A stretch of 64,000 bases of DNA from Anaerolineae bacterium (GCA_023384355.1 JAHDWL010000007.1:36791-100790); one strand, 5' to 3'. Positions 34,432 through 43,904 are shown, counted from the stretch's first letter. Numbers and translations are program-made. Notes: a model not told the origin generated them from the letters alone.

Positions 34432-35826
34432 CTACCCAGGGAGCGGCAACACTACTCCCATAGGCTCCATCCTCGCCGAAAAATGCCGCAGCACTTCCGG
34501 CGCTTCCACAATGCGCACGCCGCGAATCTGGTCCTTGATGCTGTTGACGTAGAGAATCACCTCGGCCAGGTAGTCGACGTGGCTCTGCGTGTAGACCCGG
34601 CGCGGAAAGGCCATGCGCACCAGCTCCATCGCCGCGGGCTTTTCGCTGCCATCGGGCTGGTGGCCGAACATCACCGAGCCGATCTCCACCGAGCGGATGC
34701 CGCCTTCCAGATATAAGGCCAGCGACAGCGCCCAGGCCGGGTACTGGCTCTGGGGGATGTGGGGCAGCATGCTCAGCGCGTCGATGTAGATGGCGTGGCC
34801 GCCCGTCGGCCGCACGATGGGCACGCCGTTGGCGGTCAGGATGTCGCCCAGATAGGCCACCGAGCGCGTGCGGTATTGCAGGTAGTCCTCGTGCAGCACT
34901 TCCTCCAGTCCCACGGCGATGGCCTCCAGGTCGTAGCCGGCCAACCCGCCGTAGGTGGGGAAGCCCTCGGTCAGGATGAGCAGGTTCCGGCACTTTTCGG
35001 CCAGCGCGTCGTCGTTGAGGGCCAGGAAGCCGCCGATGTTGGCCATGCCGTCCTTCTTGGCGCTCATGGTGCAGCCGTCGGCGTAGCTGAACATCTCCTG
35101 GGCGATCTCCAGCGGCGTTTTGCCGGCGTAGCTTTCTTCGCGCGTCTTGATGAACCAGGCGTTCTCGGCGAAGCGGCAGGCGTCGAGGAAGAACAGCGCC
35201 CCGTGGCGGCGGCAGATCTCGCTCGCGGCGCGGATGTTGGCCATGCTGACCGGCTGGCCGCCGCCGGAGTTGTTGGTGACGGTGATCATGGCCAGCGGGG
35301 CGTGGCCGGCGTGGTCGATCAGGGTCTGCTCCAGCGCCGCCAGGTCGATGTTGCCCTTGAACGGCCGCACCAGGGCCGGGTCGTGGGCGTCGGGGTTGGG
35401 GATGTCGAGCGCCGTCGCGTGGCGATACTCGACGTTGGCGCGGGTGGTGTCGAAATGGGTGTTGTTGGGCACCACGTCGCCCGGCTGCAGCAGCGAGCCG
35501 AAGAGGATGCGCTCGGCGGCGCGCCCCTGATGAGTGGGGATGACGTGCCTGAAGTTGGTGATGCGCCGCACGGCCGCCTCAAACTTGTAGAACGATTTGG
35601 CCCCGGCGTAGCTCTCGTCCCCCAGCATCATGCCCGCCCACTGCGCCGACGACATCGCCCCCGTGCCGGAGTCAGTCAGCAGGTCGATGATGACGTCCTC
35701 GGCGGGCAGCAGGAACGGATTGTAGCCGGTCTTCTCCAGCAACTCCGCTCGCTCCTCGCGGGTGGTCTGGCGAATCGGCTCGACGGTCTTGATGCGGAAT
35801 GGTTCGATAATGGTTTTGAATTGCAT
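34432..35826 (-). CDS. tnaA: Tryptophanase / beta-eliminating lyase
   Basis: This 464-aa PLP enzyme cleaves tryptophan to indole, pyruvate and ammonia (or tyrosine to phenol). It has IDLLTDSGTGAMS, PTHQGRAAE, TVTNNSGGGQPVSMAN, the PLP Lys in MSAKKDGM, and LRHFSARMEP. The key position that is Arg in tyrosine phenol-lyase (SMERG) is Ile here (SVEIGS), as in tryptophanase, so I favour tryptophanase. The centre also has lyase-like residues (FSYADGCTMS), so the second activity cannot be excluded. No tnaB permease or TnaC-like leader is seen nearby. Confidence 0.85.
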   Translation of the reverse strand: MQFKTIIEPFRIKTVEPIRQTTREERAELLEKTGYNPFLLPAEDVIIDLLTDSGTGAMSSAQWAGMMLGDESYAGAKSFYKFEAAVRRITNFRHVIPTHQGRAAERILFGSLLQPGDVVPNNTHFDTTRANVEYRHATALDIPNPDAHDPALVRPFKGNIDLAALEQTLIDHAGHAPLAMITVTNNSGGGQPVSMANIRAASEICRRHGALFFLDACRFAENAWFIKTREESYAGKTPLEIAQEMFSYADGCTMSAKKDGMANIGGFLALNDDALAEKCRNLLILTEGFPTYGGLAGYDLEAIAVGLEEVLHEDYLQYRTRSVAYLGDILTANGVPIVRPTGGHAIYIDALSMLPHIPQSQYPAWALSLALYLEGGIRSVEIGSVMFGHQPDGSEKPAAMELVRMAFPRRVYTQSHVDYLAEVILYVNSIKDQIRGVRIVEAPEVLRHFSARMEPMGVVLPLPG

Positions 35827-35954
35827 GGCAGGTTCTCCGGGTGGGAATAAGTGGAATCCGAATTGTAACGCTGATTCGATATTCGCACGAAATGCAGCGG
35901 GTGGAAGGTCGTGCTATAATGTTCTTCCGGTGCTTTGATAATACGGGGTCATAT

Positions 35955-36296
35955 ATGATCGATCTTACCCTGCAAGTCCCCGACGAGTTGGCCGAGCGTA
36001 TTCAGCCGATTGGGCCGTGGCTACCCACGGTGATTGAATTAGGGTTGCTGGGTTTTCGAACCAAAGCGGCGGCCGTGGCCAGTGAAGTCGTCTCCTTCCT
36101 TTCAACGAACCCTTCTCAACAGCAGGTGGTCGAGTTCCAGGTGTCTGATGATGCCCAGAATCGTCTTCGCCGGTTACTGGCGCTAAACAGCGAAGGGTTG
36201 CTCTCGGAAGAGGAGAGTCTGGAGCTGGATGAGTTGACGCAGTTAGAGCACGTCATCATCATGTTGAAAGCTCGCGTGGCCCGGCAGAAGCGATAA
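35955..36296 (+). CDS. Small protein paired with HNH nuclease
   Basis: This 113-aa protein starts MIDLTLQVPDELAERIQPI and has a mainly helical C-terminus, EGLLSEEESLELDELTQLEH. The N-terminal strand followed by a helix and the 'RLRRLLALNSEGLLSEEE' region recall small antitoxin-like proteins found next to HNH nuclease genes, particularly in cyanobacteria and Chloroflexota. I place the start at 35955; an upstream in-frame extension is unlikely to be translated. It lies 11 bp before the HNH gene, consistent with co-translation. Function is not established. Confidence 0.75.
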   Translation: MIDLTLQVPDELAERIQPIGPWLPTVIELGLLGFRTKAAAVASEVVSFLSTNPSQQQVVEFQVSDDAQNRLRRLLALNSEGLLSEEESLELDELTQLEHVIIMLKARVARQKR

Positions 36297-36307
36297 GGCA
36301 TTCGCGT

Positions 36308-36712
36308 GTGGATACAATTTCGGCAGAATTAAGGCGATTTATCACCGATCGGGCCAAGGATCGTTGTGAGTATTGCCTGATCCCCCAGACTTTTGCCCTG
36401 CATAAGCACGAACCTGACCATATCATTCCCAGACAGCACGGCGGTGAAACAAGCAGCGACAACCTGGCGCTGGCATGTTTTCGTTGCAACCGGTACAAGG
36501 GGCCGAATCTGGGTTCTATCGATCCCGATACCGGTGAATTGGTCGGCTTTTTTCATCCGCGGCGGCATCACTGGCGGGAGCACTTCAGATTAGGAGACGA
36601 CATCATAATCCCCCTGACGGCCGAAGCACGTGTCACGGTGCTTATTCTGCGACTTAACGATGAAGATAGAGTATTTGAACGACGGGCATTGATGTCGGAA
36701 GGGCTATATTGA
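36308..36712 (+). CDS. HNH endonuclease
   Basis: This 134-aa protein has a complete HNH module: CEYC, then HEPDHIIPRQHGG (His-Asp-His core), NLALACFRCNRYKG with the second CxxC. The two Cys pairs probably bind structural zinc. The start is GTG. The C-terminal 60 residues are unusual for the smallest HNH proteins and may give specificity. No restriction methylase or phage gene is nearby. It overlaps neither neighbour and is probably an operon with the small gene 11 bp upstream. Confidence 0.9.
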   Translation: MDTISAELRRFITDRAKDRCEYCLIPQTFALHKHEPDHIIPRQHGGETSSDNLALACFRCNRYKGPNLGSIDPDTGELVGFFHPRRHHWREHFRLGDDIIIPLTAEARVTVLILRLNDEDRVFERRALMSEGLY

Positions 36713-36762
36713 TAATTGTCACCTGAGAAGGCAGTAATTGAGGACCTGCCGGGAGCTATCTC

Positions 36763-37977
36763 ATGACCACACCCAACGCCTACATCTACGACGCCATCCG
36801 CACCCCGCGCGGCCGCGGCAAGGCCGGCGGATCCCTCCACAACGTTCGCTCGCTCGATCTGCTCAAGACGCTCTTCGACGAGATGCGGCAGCGCCACGAC
36901 CTCGACACCTCGCAGGTCGATGACGTGCTTCTCGGCTGCGTGACGCCGGTGAAGGAGCAGGGCGGCAACATCGCCCGTACCGCGCCGCTCTACGCCGGAT
37001 GGGACCTTGACCTGCCGGGCGCGCAGCTCAACCGCTTCTGCGCCTCTGGTCTGGAGGCGGTCAATCTGGCGGCCATGAAGGTGCGCTCCGGCTGGGAGGA
37101 GATGGTCGTGGCCGGCGGCATCGAGTCGATGTCGCGCGTGCCGATGGGCTCCGACGGCGGCGCGATGTGGGACGACTACGAAGTGATGGGCCAGCTCAGT
37201 ATCGTGCCGCAGGGCATCAGCGCCGACCTGATCGCCTCGCTGGAGGGCTTCACGCGGCGGGATGTGGATGAGTTCGCTCTGCTCTCGCAGCGGCGCGCGG
37301 CCGCGGCCCAGGCCGGCGGCTATTTCCGCTCCATCGTCCCCGTGCGCGACGCCGGGGGCAACGTCATCCTGGCCCATGACGAACACCTCCGCCCGGACGC
37401 CACGCCGGCGGGTCTGGGCGCGCTCAAGCCGGCCTTCGAGGCGCTGGGCGCGATGGGCTTCGACGCCGTGGCCCTGAAGAAATACCCCCAACTCGACCAC
37501 ATTGAGCACGTCCACACGGCGGGCAACTCGTCGGGCATCGTTGACGGCGCGGCCCTGGTGCTGGTCGGTTCGCGGGAGAAGGGCGCGGCGCTGGGGCTGC
37601 GGCCGCGGGCGCGGGTGGTCTCGGTCGCGCTGCTGGGCGACGATCCGACAATCATGCTGACCGCCCCGGCTCCGGCCTCGAAGCGGGCGCTGTCCAAGGC
37701 CGGCATGGCCGTGAGCGACATTGACCTGTTCGAAATCAATGAGGCGTTCGCCTCTGTCGTGCTCAAGTTTATCCGCGAGATGGGTCTGCCCGACGGGCCG
37801 GAGCGGGTCAACGTCAACGGCGGGGCTATCGCCCTGGGCCACCCGCTGGGGGCGACGGGCGCGATGCTGGTCGGCACGGTGCTCGACGAACTGGAACGGC
37901 GGGATCTGTCGACGGCGCTGATCACCCTCTGCGCGGGGGGCGGGATGGGGATCGCGACGATTATTGAGCGGGTGTGA
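36763..37977 (+). CDS. Acetyl-CoA acetyltransferase / thiolase (active type)
   Basis: This 404-aa thiolase has all catalytic elements: the nucleophile in [31 protein letters not shown] (His) and the terminal [10 protein letters not shown] (second Cys). It is of the FadA/AtoB type and joins or splits acyl-CoA and acetyl-CoA. GGGAG lies before the ATG at 36763. No beta-oxidation genes flank it. Since the thiolase homologue in the mevalonate block has lost its Cys and His, this one may provide the acetoacetyl-CoA for HMG-CoA synthesis (inference). Confidence 0.93.
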   Translation: MTTPNAYIYDAIRTPRGRGKAGGSLHNVRSLDLLKTLFDEMRQRHDLDTSQVDDVLLGCVTPVKEQGGNIARTAPLYAGWDLDLPGAQLNRFCASGLEAVNLAAMKVRSGWEEMVVAGGIESMSRVPMGSDGGAMWDDYEVMGQLSIVPQGISADLIASLEGFTRRDVDEFALLSQRRAAAAQAGGYFRSIVPVRDAGGNVILAHDEHLRPDATPAGLGALKPAFEALGAMGFDAVALKKYPQLDHIEHVHTAGNSSGIVDGAALVLVGSREKGAALGLRPRARVVSVALLGDDPTIMLTAPAPASKRALSKAGMAVSDIDLFEINEAFASVVLKFIREMGLPDGPERVNVNGGAIALGHPLGATGAMLVGTVLDELERRDLSTALITLCAGGGMGIATIIERV

Positions 37978-37988
37978 GGTATCTGCCC

Positions 37989-40568
37989 TCACTCATTTTC
38001 CACCGTCACCGGGATCGCCACCTCATCGAACGTCCCGTCCTGCCGGACGACCGTCAGCAGGAGCGTGTAGAGGCCATCGTCCAGCAGCGTGGTGTCCCAG
38101 ATGCCCAACTCGGCCGCGTCGACCGCCGTCTCGCCGCGGGCGACGATGGTCTGCATCGCCTCCGGCAGCAGACCGGGGAAGTAGGCCAGCCGGTAATAGG
38201 CGAAGCCCTCGCCGCCGGCGCTGCCGATCACTGACCACAGACTGCTGACCACTGACCACGGTTCCGGCGACTGAACGGCTGCCCCGCCGGCGTGCGTCGG
38301 CACGTGACGGACGGTGTCGTACTCGGTCGGGACCGGCTCAACGCCGGCGCTTTCGACCCAGGCGGCGGCCGCCGGTGGGTAATCGAAATAGGTGCGGCGC
38401 TCGATGAGTTGCGGCGGGGTGAAAATGGTCGCGAGGCGGCCCGTCTCCTGGTTGATCGCCACTTCGCGCACCATCGTGTCGGTCCCGGTCGGTTCAGTTC
38501 CCGGCGCGAACCATTCGCGGATGATGGGGCAGCGGCCGTCGGAGCGGAGCAGGAGACCGGACACCTCACAGATATCGACGGCCCGCAGCCCGGCCGGGCG
38601 GGACCAATCCGTCAGCGGCGTGCCGGCCGTGGCCCAGGCCAGGAGCGCACGCTGGACGGTGGCCGCATCCGCGCCGCCCAGCGTACCGACCAGAAGATCG
38701 GGCGTGTAACCGATGGCCCAGCCGTCGCCTGCCGCCGATTCTCCCGCAGCTGTCGCCACGCGCCGCCCGTCCGGCAGGGCCGCCGCCTCGTCGCAGCCCG
38801 AAGCGGGGCATCCCGACGCGCGGTCGGCCAGCATGTCGGTCAGCAGCCAGGCCAGTTCGGACGACAGCGCCTCGCGCCGGTCCGGGTCAAACTTGTAAAC
38901 TTCCTCACCCTGGGCGTTGAGGGCGCGGCGAATGGTGGCCGGCCGCGGCATGCCGTCGCCCGGGTCGAACCCGACCGTGATTCCGTCGTGGCCGATAGTC
39001 GCAAAAGCCTGCCCGACGTCGAGCAAGGCAGCGGGGAATCCGTCACCGGCGAAGGCGAGATCGGGCGACGCCGCAGCCGTATCCGGCCGAAGCCCCAATT
39101 CCCGCGCCGTGGCCAGCACCTGATTGACGCCGACCCAACTGAGGACCTCGGTCGCGGGGACGAGCCGCCCGGCGGCCATCGCCTCGCGCAGACGCATGGG
39201 GCCGAGGAATTGGCCGTCGGCGTTGTGCGGCGAGTAGGGCCGCCCGTCCTGCAGGTAAATGCCGGGGACGTCCATCGTGAGCGTCGCCGCGCTGTGCCCC
39301 TGGCTTAGCGCGGTCAGGTAGATCAGCGGCTGGGCGAGCGTGCCCAGCGGCCGGGCCGCGTCGGCGGCATCACCGGCCAGGGCGAGGATCGTGCCGTCTG
39401 CCAGATCGAGGGCGACGATGGCCGGCGACGTATCCGGGGCGGCCGTGGCGGTCGCCTCCGGCAGCAGGTCGCGGGCCGGGCAGGGCGGACCGCCGCCTGA
39501 TCCTGCCGGCTCTCCCGTGCGGGCGGCCAGGAGACAGGCGGCCTGCTCCTGCAACGACAAATCGAGGGTGGTCTCTACCTGAAACCCGCCGGAGAGCAGC
39601 CGTTCCGGGCCGAATATGGCTTCCAGCTCGCGGCGGGCCAGTCGGGCGAATTCGGGCGCGATCGAATCGCTGCCGGGCGGCGGGGCCAGGGCCAACGGCG
39701 ACCGGCGCGCGGCGGCGGCCTGTTCCGGGGTCAGCGTCCCGGCGGCGACCATCGCGTCCAGCACGGCCGACCAGCCGCGGGTCGCCGCCTCCAGGTCGTC
39801 GAACGGGTTGGCAGCCGGGTCGCGGGCCACGGCCGCCAACAGCGCCGCCTCGGCCGCGTCCAGGTCGGCCGCGCTTTTGCCGAAATAGACCCGCGCCGCG
39901 GCCTCGATGCCGTAGACCAAATGGCCGTAATAGGTCGTGTTGAACGCCCATTCCAGTTGCTGCGCGCGAGAGTAGCGCCCCCCGATTTCGCGGGCGAGCA
40001 GCCAATCCTGGAAGGCGCGCCGCGTGTCGCCCGGTTGAGCGAGGGAGCCGCCGCGCAGGTGGTCGCGGATGAGCGCGTCCGTGATCGGCGAAGGGGCAGC
40101 GGGAATCGCCCCTGTTTGCCGCCAGCCGGTCAGATCGGCGAGCAGCGGTGGCGGCTCTGTCGCGAGAAATTGCGGGTCGGTCATCGCGAGGTGGGCGTCG
40201 ACGACGACAGAAGGGATAGAGGCGAAGGGGAGCCAGCTGCCGTCCAGCCGCGGGTCAGCGATCTCGTCGATCAGCACCGGCCGGCGCAGGCCATCGGCGT
40301 CCGGCGTGTCCCAGGCATAGAGCCGGGTAGTGGTCGTTGCGGGCTGGAAGCGGATGGGTAATTGGGTCAGCGATGTCACGTCGGGCAGATCGCGGGCCAG
40401 AGCCAGCAACGCGGTGGCCGCGACGGTCGCTCCCGCCACGGGAACAAACAACAGTGTCAGGAGCACCAGCAGGCTCGCCGGCCCCGCAAAGCGCAAAATA
40501 CGAGCGCCGGGGCGATTGGCACGCCGCAGCCGCTCCCGCCGGTGACGAACGATGTCGGTCGCGCGCAT
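37989..40568 (-). CDS. Class A penicillin-binding protein homologue, catalytic motifs lost
   Basis: This protein of about 860 aa (start uncertain; ATG at 40568 used) has an N-terminal basic segment and membrane anchor (about 22-58), a GT51-like region (about 115-255), a transpeptidase-like region (about 380-700), and a C-terminal beta-rich tail. The fold signature survives (RYSRAQQLEWAFNTTYYGHL, VYFGKSAADLDAAEAALLA, DGWAIGYTPDLLVG). The glycosyltransferase Glu in ED..F is Thr (MTDPQF, T130). The transpeptidase SxxK reads TLAQ (410-413), SxN is absent and KTG reads AAG. It is probably an inactive structural or regulatory paralogue. A heptamer array is translated near the C-terminus. Confidence 0.85.
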   Translation of the reverse strand: MRATDIVRHRRERLRRANRPGARILRFAGPASLLVLLTLLFVPVAGATVAATALLALARDLPDVTSLTQLPIRFQPATTTTRLYAWDTPDADGLRRPVLIDEIADPRLDGSWLPFASIPSVVVDAHLAMTDPQFLATEPPPLLADLTGWRQTGAIPAAPSPITDALIRDHLRGGSLAQPGDTRRAFQDWLLAREIGGRYSRAQQLEWAFNTTYYGHLVYGIEAAARVYFGKSAADLDAAEAALLAAVARDPAANPFDDLEAATRGWSAVLDAMVAAGTLTPEQAAAARRSPLALAPPPGSDSIAPEFARLARRELEAIFGPERLLSGGFQVETTLDLSLQEQAACLLAARTGEPAGSGGGPPCPARDLLPEATATAAPDTSPAIVALDLADGTILALAGDAADAARPLGTLAQPLIYLTALSQGHSAATLTMDVPGIYLQDGRPYSPHNADGQFLGPMRLREAMAAGRLVPATEVLSWVGVNQVLATARELGLRPDTAAASPDLAFAGDGFPAALLDVGQAFATIGHDGITVGFDPGDGMPRPATIRRALNAQGEEVYKFDPDRREALSSELAWLLTDMLADRASGCPASGCDEAAALPDGRRVATAAGESAAGDGWAIGYTPDLLVGTLGGADAATVQRALLAWATAGTPLTDWSRPAGLRAVDICEVSGLLLRSDGRCPIIREWFAPGTEPTGTDTMVREVAINQETGRLATIFTPPQLIERRTYFDYPPAAAAWVESAGVEPVPTEYDTVRHVPTHAGGAAVQSPEPWSVVSSLWSVIGSAGGEGFAYYRLAYFPGLLPEAMQTIVARGETAVDAAELGIWDTTLLDDGLYTLLLTVVRQDGTFDEVAIPVTVENE
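38227..38261. repeat. In-frame heptamer array in the PBP-like gene
   Basis: Units ATCACTG, ACCACAG, ACTGCTG, ACCACTG, ACCACGG. On the coding strand the unit is stop-free (CAGTGGT family) and it encodes the low-complexity PWSVVSSLWSVIG segment. The same unit family, in the other orientation, forms the array at 63917-63967. Confidence 0.8.
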
Positions 40569-40667
40569 GGCGATCATTGTCGCAGGAAGCGGCCGACACG
40601 GCAACCGGCCGCTGTTTTCCCTCTGGTGCCGGCTGCATTTTCAAGTCTCCGGGTTTATACTGATGGC

Positions 40668-41498
40668 ATGAATGCTGAAGATGAACTTGGCGAGACTATC
40701 GTTCGGGCGGAACTGACCACCAAATGGCTTGGGCGACCCTATCTGTACGTTCCCGCTATCGGTTCGACAAACGACCGGCTCAAGTCGTGGGCGACCGATC
40801 CGGCTTATCCGTCGGGCACGGTGTTGCTGACCGATTACCAGTCGGCGGGCCGCGGGCGAATGGACCGGCGTTGGGAAGCCCCGCCCGGCACGTCGCTGCT
40901 GTTCTCGGCGCTCTTCCGACCGGGTTGGCCGGCGCGGCAGGGGACGTGGCTGACGATGCTGGCCGGGCTGGCCGTGGTGGAAGCCGTCGAGCGCGTGACC
41001 GGCATGGTGGCCGCGCTCAAGTGGCCGAACGATGTGGTTCTCCCAACGGATTCGGAAGCGGGAAGAGAATGGCGCAAGGTATGCGGTCTGCTGCTGGAGG
41101 CGACGCTGGATGCCGACGGCCGCCTGACCAGCGCCGTCCTCGGCATCGGCCTCAACGTGAACATTCCGGCCGGCGCGCTGCCCACGGCGATCACCCCGGC
41201 GACAAGTCTGCTGGCAGCGGGCGGCGTCTCCGTTCCCCGGCGCGCGCTGCTGATCGCCCTGCTGGAAACGCTGGAGGCGCGCTATGACGCAATACATGGG
41301 GGCTGGTCGCCGGCAAGAGAGTGGGGTGAGTGCCTGGTGACGCTCGGGCAGCGGGTGGAGGTGACGGCTGCAGGGGCGGCCGCGCCGCTCGCCGGGCTGG
41401 CTGAGGACATAGATGAATGGGGGCAATTGCTGGTGCGCGATGACGCCGGCCGGCTGCATACCGTCGCTGCCGGGGACGTCACGCTGCGCGGTCGTTGA
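40668..41498 (+). CDS. birA: Biotin--[acetyl-CoA-carboxylase] ligase
   Basis: This 276-aa enzyme activates biotin with ATP and attaches it to carboxyl carrier protein. BirA core motifs are present: YVPAIGSTNDRLKSWA, LLTDYQSAGRGRMDRRWEAPPG (biotinyl-AMP loop, GRGRxxR), LKWPNDVVL, VCGLLLEA, GIGLNVN, and a C-terminal SH3-like domain ending VAAGDVTLRGR. There is no N-terminal DNA-binding domain, so it is a monofunctional type. The frame opens further upstream, but the ATG at 40668 fits the family start. Confidence 0.95.
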   Translation: MNAEDELGETIVRAELTTKWLGRPYLYVPAIGSTNDRLKSWATDPAYPSGTVLLTDYQSAGRGRMDRRWEAPPGTSLLFSALFRPGWPARQGTWLTMLAGLAVVEAVERVTGMVAALKWPNDVVLPTDSEAGREWRKVCGLLLEATLDADGRLTSAVLGIGLNVNIPAGALPTAITPATSLLAAGGVSVPRRALLIALLETLEARYDAIHGGWSPAREWGECLVTLGQRVEVTAAGAAAPLAGLAEDIDEWGQLLVRDDAGRLHTVAAGDVTLRGR

Positions 41499-41555
41499 CT
41501 TTTACCCCATTCCGCGTTACGCTATGTCAAGTTGATTTGCCGGCGAGGTGCAAGA

Positions 41556-41858
41556 ATGGCGGATGAAACACAAGTAACCGACATCGTGGAAGAAACGGTC
41601 GAGACGGCCGGGACGGTCGAGACAGCTCTGACCGAGCAGCCCGCGGACGAGCAGGCGATCGACTGGGACGCCATGCCCTCTGACGAGGCAGCCCCACCGG
41701 TCGTGGAAGAAACCGCGCCGGTCGTCGATTACCCCGCGCCGCGAGGCAAATGGGATTTCACCAACCGCCAGCGCGTGATCCTGGCTCTGCTGATCTGGCT
41801 GAATATTCTCATGTTCATCGTGGGATATCTGGCCGTCACCGGCCGGTTGCGGATTTAA
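41556..41858 (+). CDS. Hypothetical tail-anchored acidic protein
   Basis: This 100-aa protein has a strongly acidic, Glu/Thr/Val-rich N-terminal two thirds (MADETQVTDIVEETVETAG) and one C-terminal transmembrane helix (about 77-95) preceded by KWDFTNRQR. The positive residues just before the helix suggest a cytoplasmic N-terminus. GGCGAGG precedes the ATG. No family is recognised. It follows birA by 57 bp on the same strand and may share its transcript. Confidence 0.7.
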   Translation: MADETQVTDIVEETVETAGTVETALTEQPADEQAIDWDAMPSDEAAPPVVEETAPVVDYPAPRGKWDFTNRQRVILALLIWLNILMFIVGYLAVTGRLRI

Positions 41859-41914
41859 GTCAACTATTCCATCTATAATCTATAGCCGGAAGCGCCTGAC
41901 TGCGAGCGACGTCA

Positions 41915-42583
41915 TCAAGGCACGCAGATAACAGAGGCGAGATAGAGCGTCGCGCCGGCAGGCTGGCCGTTGGTCTGTAACAGGACTTCCGTAGCCACGC
42001 CGCTGGAAAAGGCGATCCCCGACCACGTGTCCCCCTCCTCCACGACGTAGGGCCGCCACCCGCCGGTACAGCAGGACGGGTCACCGACGGGCACGCTGAT
42101 GACCGCCCCCGGCACGAGCGAAGTCGACGAAATGCCGTGGCGGGCCATCAGGGTGATGGACGTCACGAACTTACGCGAGATGCTGTAGAGCGTGTCGCCC
42201 GCCTGAACTGTGTAATTGGTGAAGATGATGCAGCCGGTGCGGGGGATGGGCGTCACCGTGGGCGGGGCGGCCGTCGGCAGTGGCTGGGTTGTCGCCGTTG
42301 CCCCCGCCGTCGGCAGAATGGCGGGCGTAGCGGTCGCCACAGCCAGCGCCGATTCGCCCCCCGTGCCCGCCAACGGGAGCAGGTATACCTCCTGCTCCGG
42401 ATCCATTGAAATGCGGACCAGAGTGCCCTCTATCATGCGTTCGGTGGTGCCGCGCGGAAACAGGGGACGACCTTGCAGATAGGGGATGGCCAGAAACAAC
42501 AACCCCGCCAGGAGCGCGGCCACGATGGTAATAATGAGAAGTTGCGGCAAACGTGTCCTGCAACCTGAGCGGTTCGACGGCAT
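41915..42583 (-). CDS. Membrane-anchored LysM-repeat protein
   Basis: This 222-aa protein has a short cytoplasmic tail, one transmembrane helix (about 15-37), an Ala/Thr/Pro-rich linker (about 85-120) and two LysM-like modules. The first is NYTVQAGDTLYSISRKFVTS; the second begins YVVEEGDTWSGIAFSSGV. LysM modules bind peptidoglycan or related glycans outside the cell. AAAGGGTGAA precedes the ATG at 42583. No catalytic domain is visible, so it is probably a structural or scaffold protein. It is divergent from the dGTPase. Confidence 0.85.
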   Translation of the reverse strand: MPSNRSGCRTRLPQLLIITIVAALLAGLLFLAIPYLQGRPLFPRGTTERMIEGTLVRISMDPEQEVYLLPLAGTGGESALAVATATPAILPTAGATATTQPLPTAAPPTVTPIPRTGCIIFTNYTVQAGDTLYSISRKFVTSITLMARHGISSTSLVPGAVISVPVGDPSCCTGGWRPYVVEEGDTWSGIAFSSGVATEVLLQTNGQPAGATLYLASVICVP

Positions 42584-42738
42584 TTCACCCTTTTCGGAGG
42601 GATGGATCGGGTCCAAACCTTCGCTGATAGCGGTCAGATTGATGTTATGTTACACTTGCTGGTGTCCGGCGGCAAGCCTGTCGCTATTCCCACAGTCGCC
42701 GCCGCCCACCTATCCCACAACCGAGGAGTAGACAAGCC

Positions 42739-43893
42739 ATGATACGAACGCGGCCGCAACTGGAAGAGATCGAGTCGATGAGTCTGGCCCCCTACGGCCT
42801 GCGCAGCGCGGCGTCACGTGGCCGGGCATACCCGGAATCGGAATCGGCGACGCGCACGGCCTTCACGCGCGACCGGGACCGCATCATCCACACGACGGCT
42901 TTCCGGCGGCTGATGTACAAGACCCAGGTGTTCGTCTTTTTTGAGGGGGACCACTATCGCACGCGGTTGACCCACACGATCGAGGTGTCCCAACTCGGCC
43001 GCTCGCTGGCCCGCGGCCTGGGCGGTAATGAGGAGCTGACGGAGGCGATATGCCTGGCCCACGATCTGGGGCACGCGCCGTTCGGCCACGCGGGCGAGCA
43101 CATGCTGAATATCCTCATGGCCGATCATGGCGGTTTCAACCACAACACGCAAAGCTATCGCATCGTGACGGAGTTGGAGCAGCACTACCCTCATTTCCCC
43201 GGTCTTAACCTGACCTACGAGACGCGGGAAGGGATGCTGAAGCACGAGACCGATTATGACCAGAGCGAGGCGGCCGACTATGAGCCGGACAAGCGGGCCT
43301 CGCTTGAGGCGCAAATCGCCAATCTGGCCGACGAGATCGCCTACAACGCCCACGACCTCGACGATGGTCTGCGGGCCAGGCTGTTCACGCTGAACGATCT
43401 GGACGAGCTGGCAATCTGGCGGGAACTGGGCGACAGCGCGGGCTGGCGCGCGGGCGACACCTTCACGGCCCTGCACCGGCACGAAATCATCCGCGAGCTG
43501 ATCGGCCGCTCCGTCACCGACGTGATGACCCGCACCGCCGAGGCCCTGTCGGCCAACGGGATCGATTCGCCGGAGAAGTTACAGCGCCACAGCGAGAATG
43601 TGGTCGGCTACACGCCTGAATTCGGCGAGAAGGTGCGCGCGCTCAAACGTTTTCTCTTTGAGCGGATGTATCGTCACTACCGGCTGGTGCGCATGCAGAC
43701 CAAGGCCGAGCGGTTTATCGCCGAGCTGTTTGAGGCTTATGCCAGGGAGCCGCACATGCTGCCGAGCGAGACGCAGGAACGCCTGGCCGTGGCGCCGGTC
43801 GAGCGGGTGGTGGCCGATTACATCGCCGGGATGACCGATCGCTACGCTCTCGACGACTGGCAGCGACTCTACGACCCGTATATCCGGGCTTAG
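42739..43893 (+). CDS. dgt: Deoxyguanosinetriphosphate triphosphohydrolase-like protein
   Basis: This 384-aa HD-domain enzyme hydrolyses dNTPs to nucleoside and triphosphate. The N-terminal RDRDRIIHTTAFRRLMYKTQ and TRLTHTIEVSQ are typical. The HD core is in AHDLGHAPFGHAGEHML and a later His/Asp is in EIAYNAHDLDDGL. Length fits the type 2 dGTPase-like group. GAGGAGTAGA precedes the ATG. It controls dNTP pools and can also limit phages. A strong terminator follows. Confidence 0.93.
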   Translation: MIRTRPQLEEIESMSLAPYGLRSAASRGRAYPESESATRTAFTRDRDRIIHTTAFRRLMYKTQVFVFFEGDHYRTRLTHTIEVSQLGRSLARGLGGNEELTEAICLAHDLGHAPFGHAGEHMLNILMADHGGFNHNTQSYRIVTELEQHYPHFPGLNLTYETREGMLKHETDYDQSEAADYEPDKRASLEAQIANLADEIAYNAHDLDDGLRARLFTLNDLDELAIWRELGDSAGWRAGDTFTALHRHEIIRELIGRSVTDVMTRTAEALSANGIDSPEKLQRHSENVVGYTPEFGEKVRALKRFLFERMYRHYRLVRMQTKAERFIAELFEAYAREPHMLPSETQERLAVAPVERVVADYIAGMTDRYALDDWQRLYDPYIRA

Positions 43894-43904
43894 GTGGCCG
43901 AAGA

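Noticed and set aside
36568..37992. 474-codon minus-strand frame opposite the thiolase
   Set aside because: Antisense to an intact thiolase and covering the HNH gene end; His/Arg-rich with no recognisable fold.
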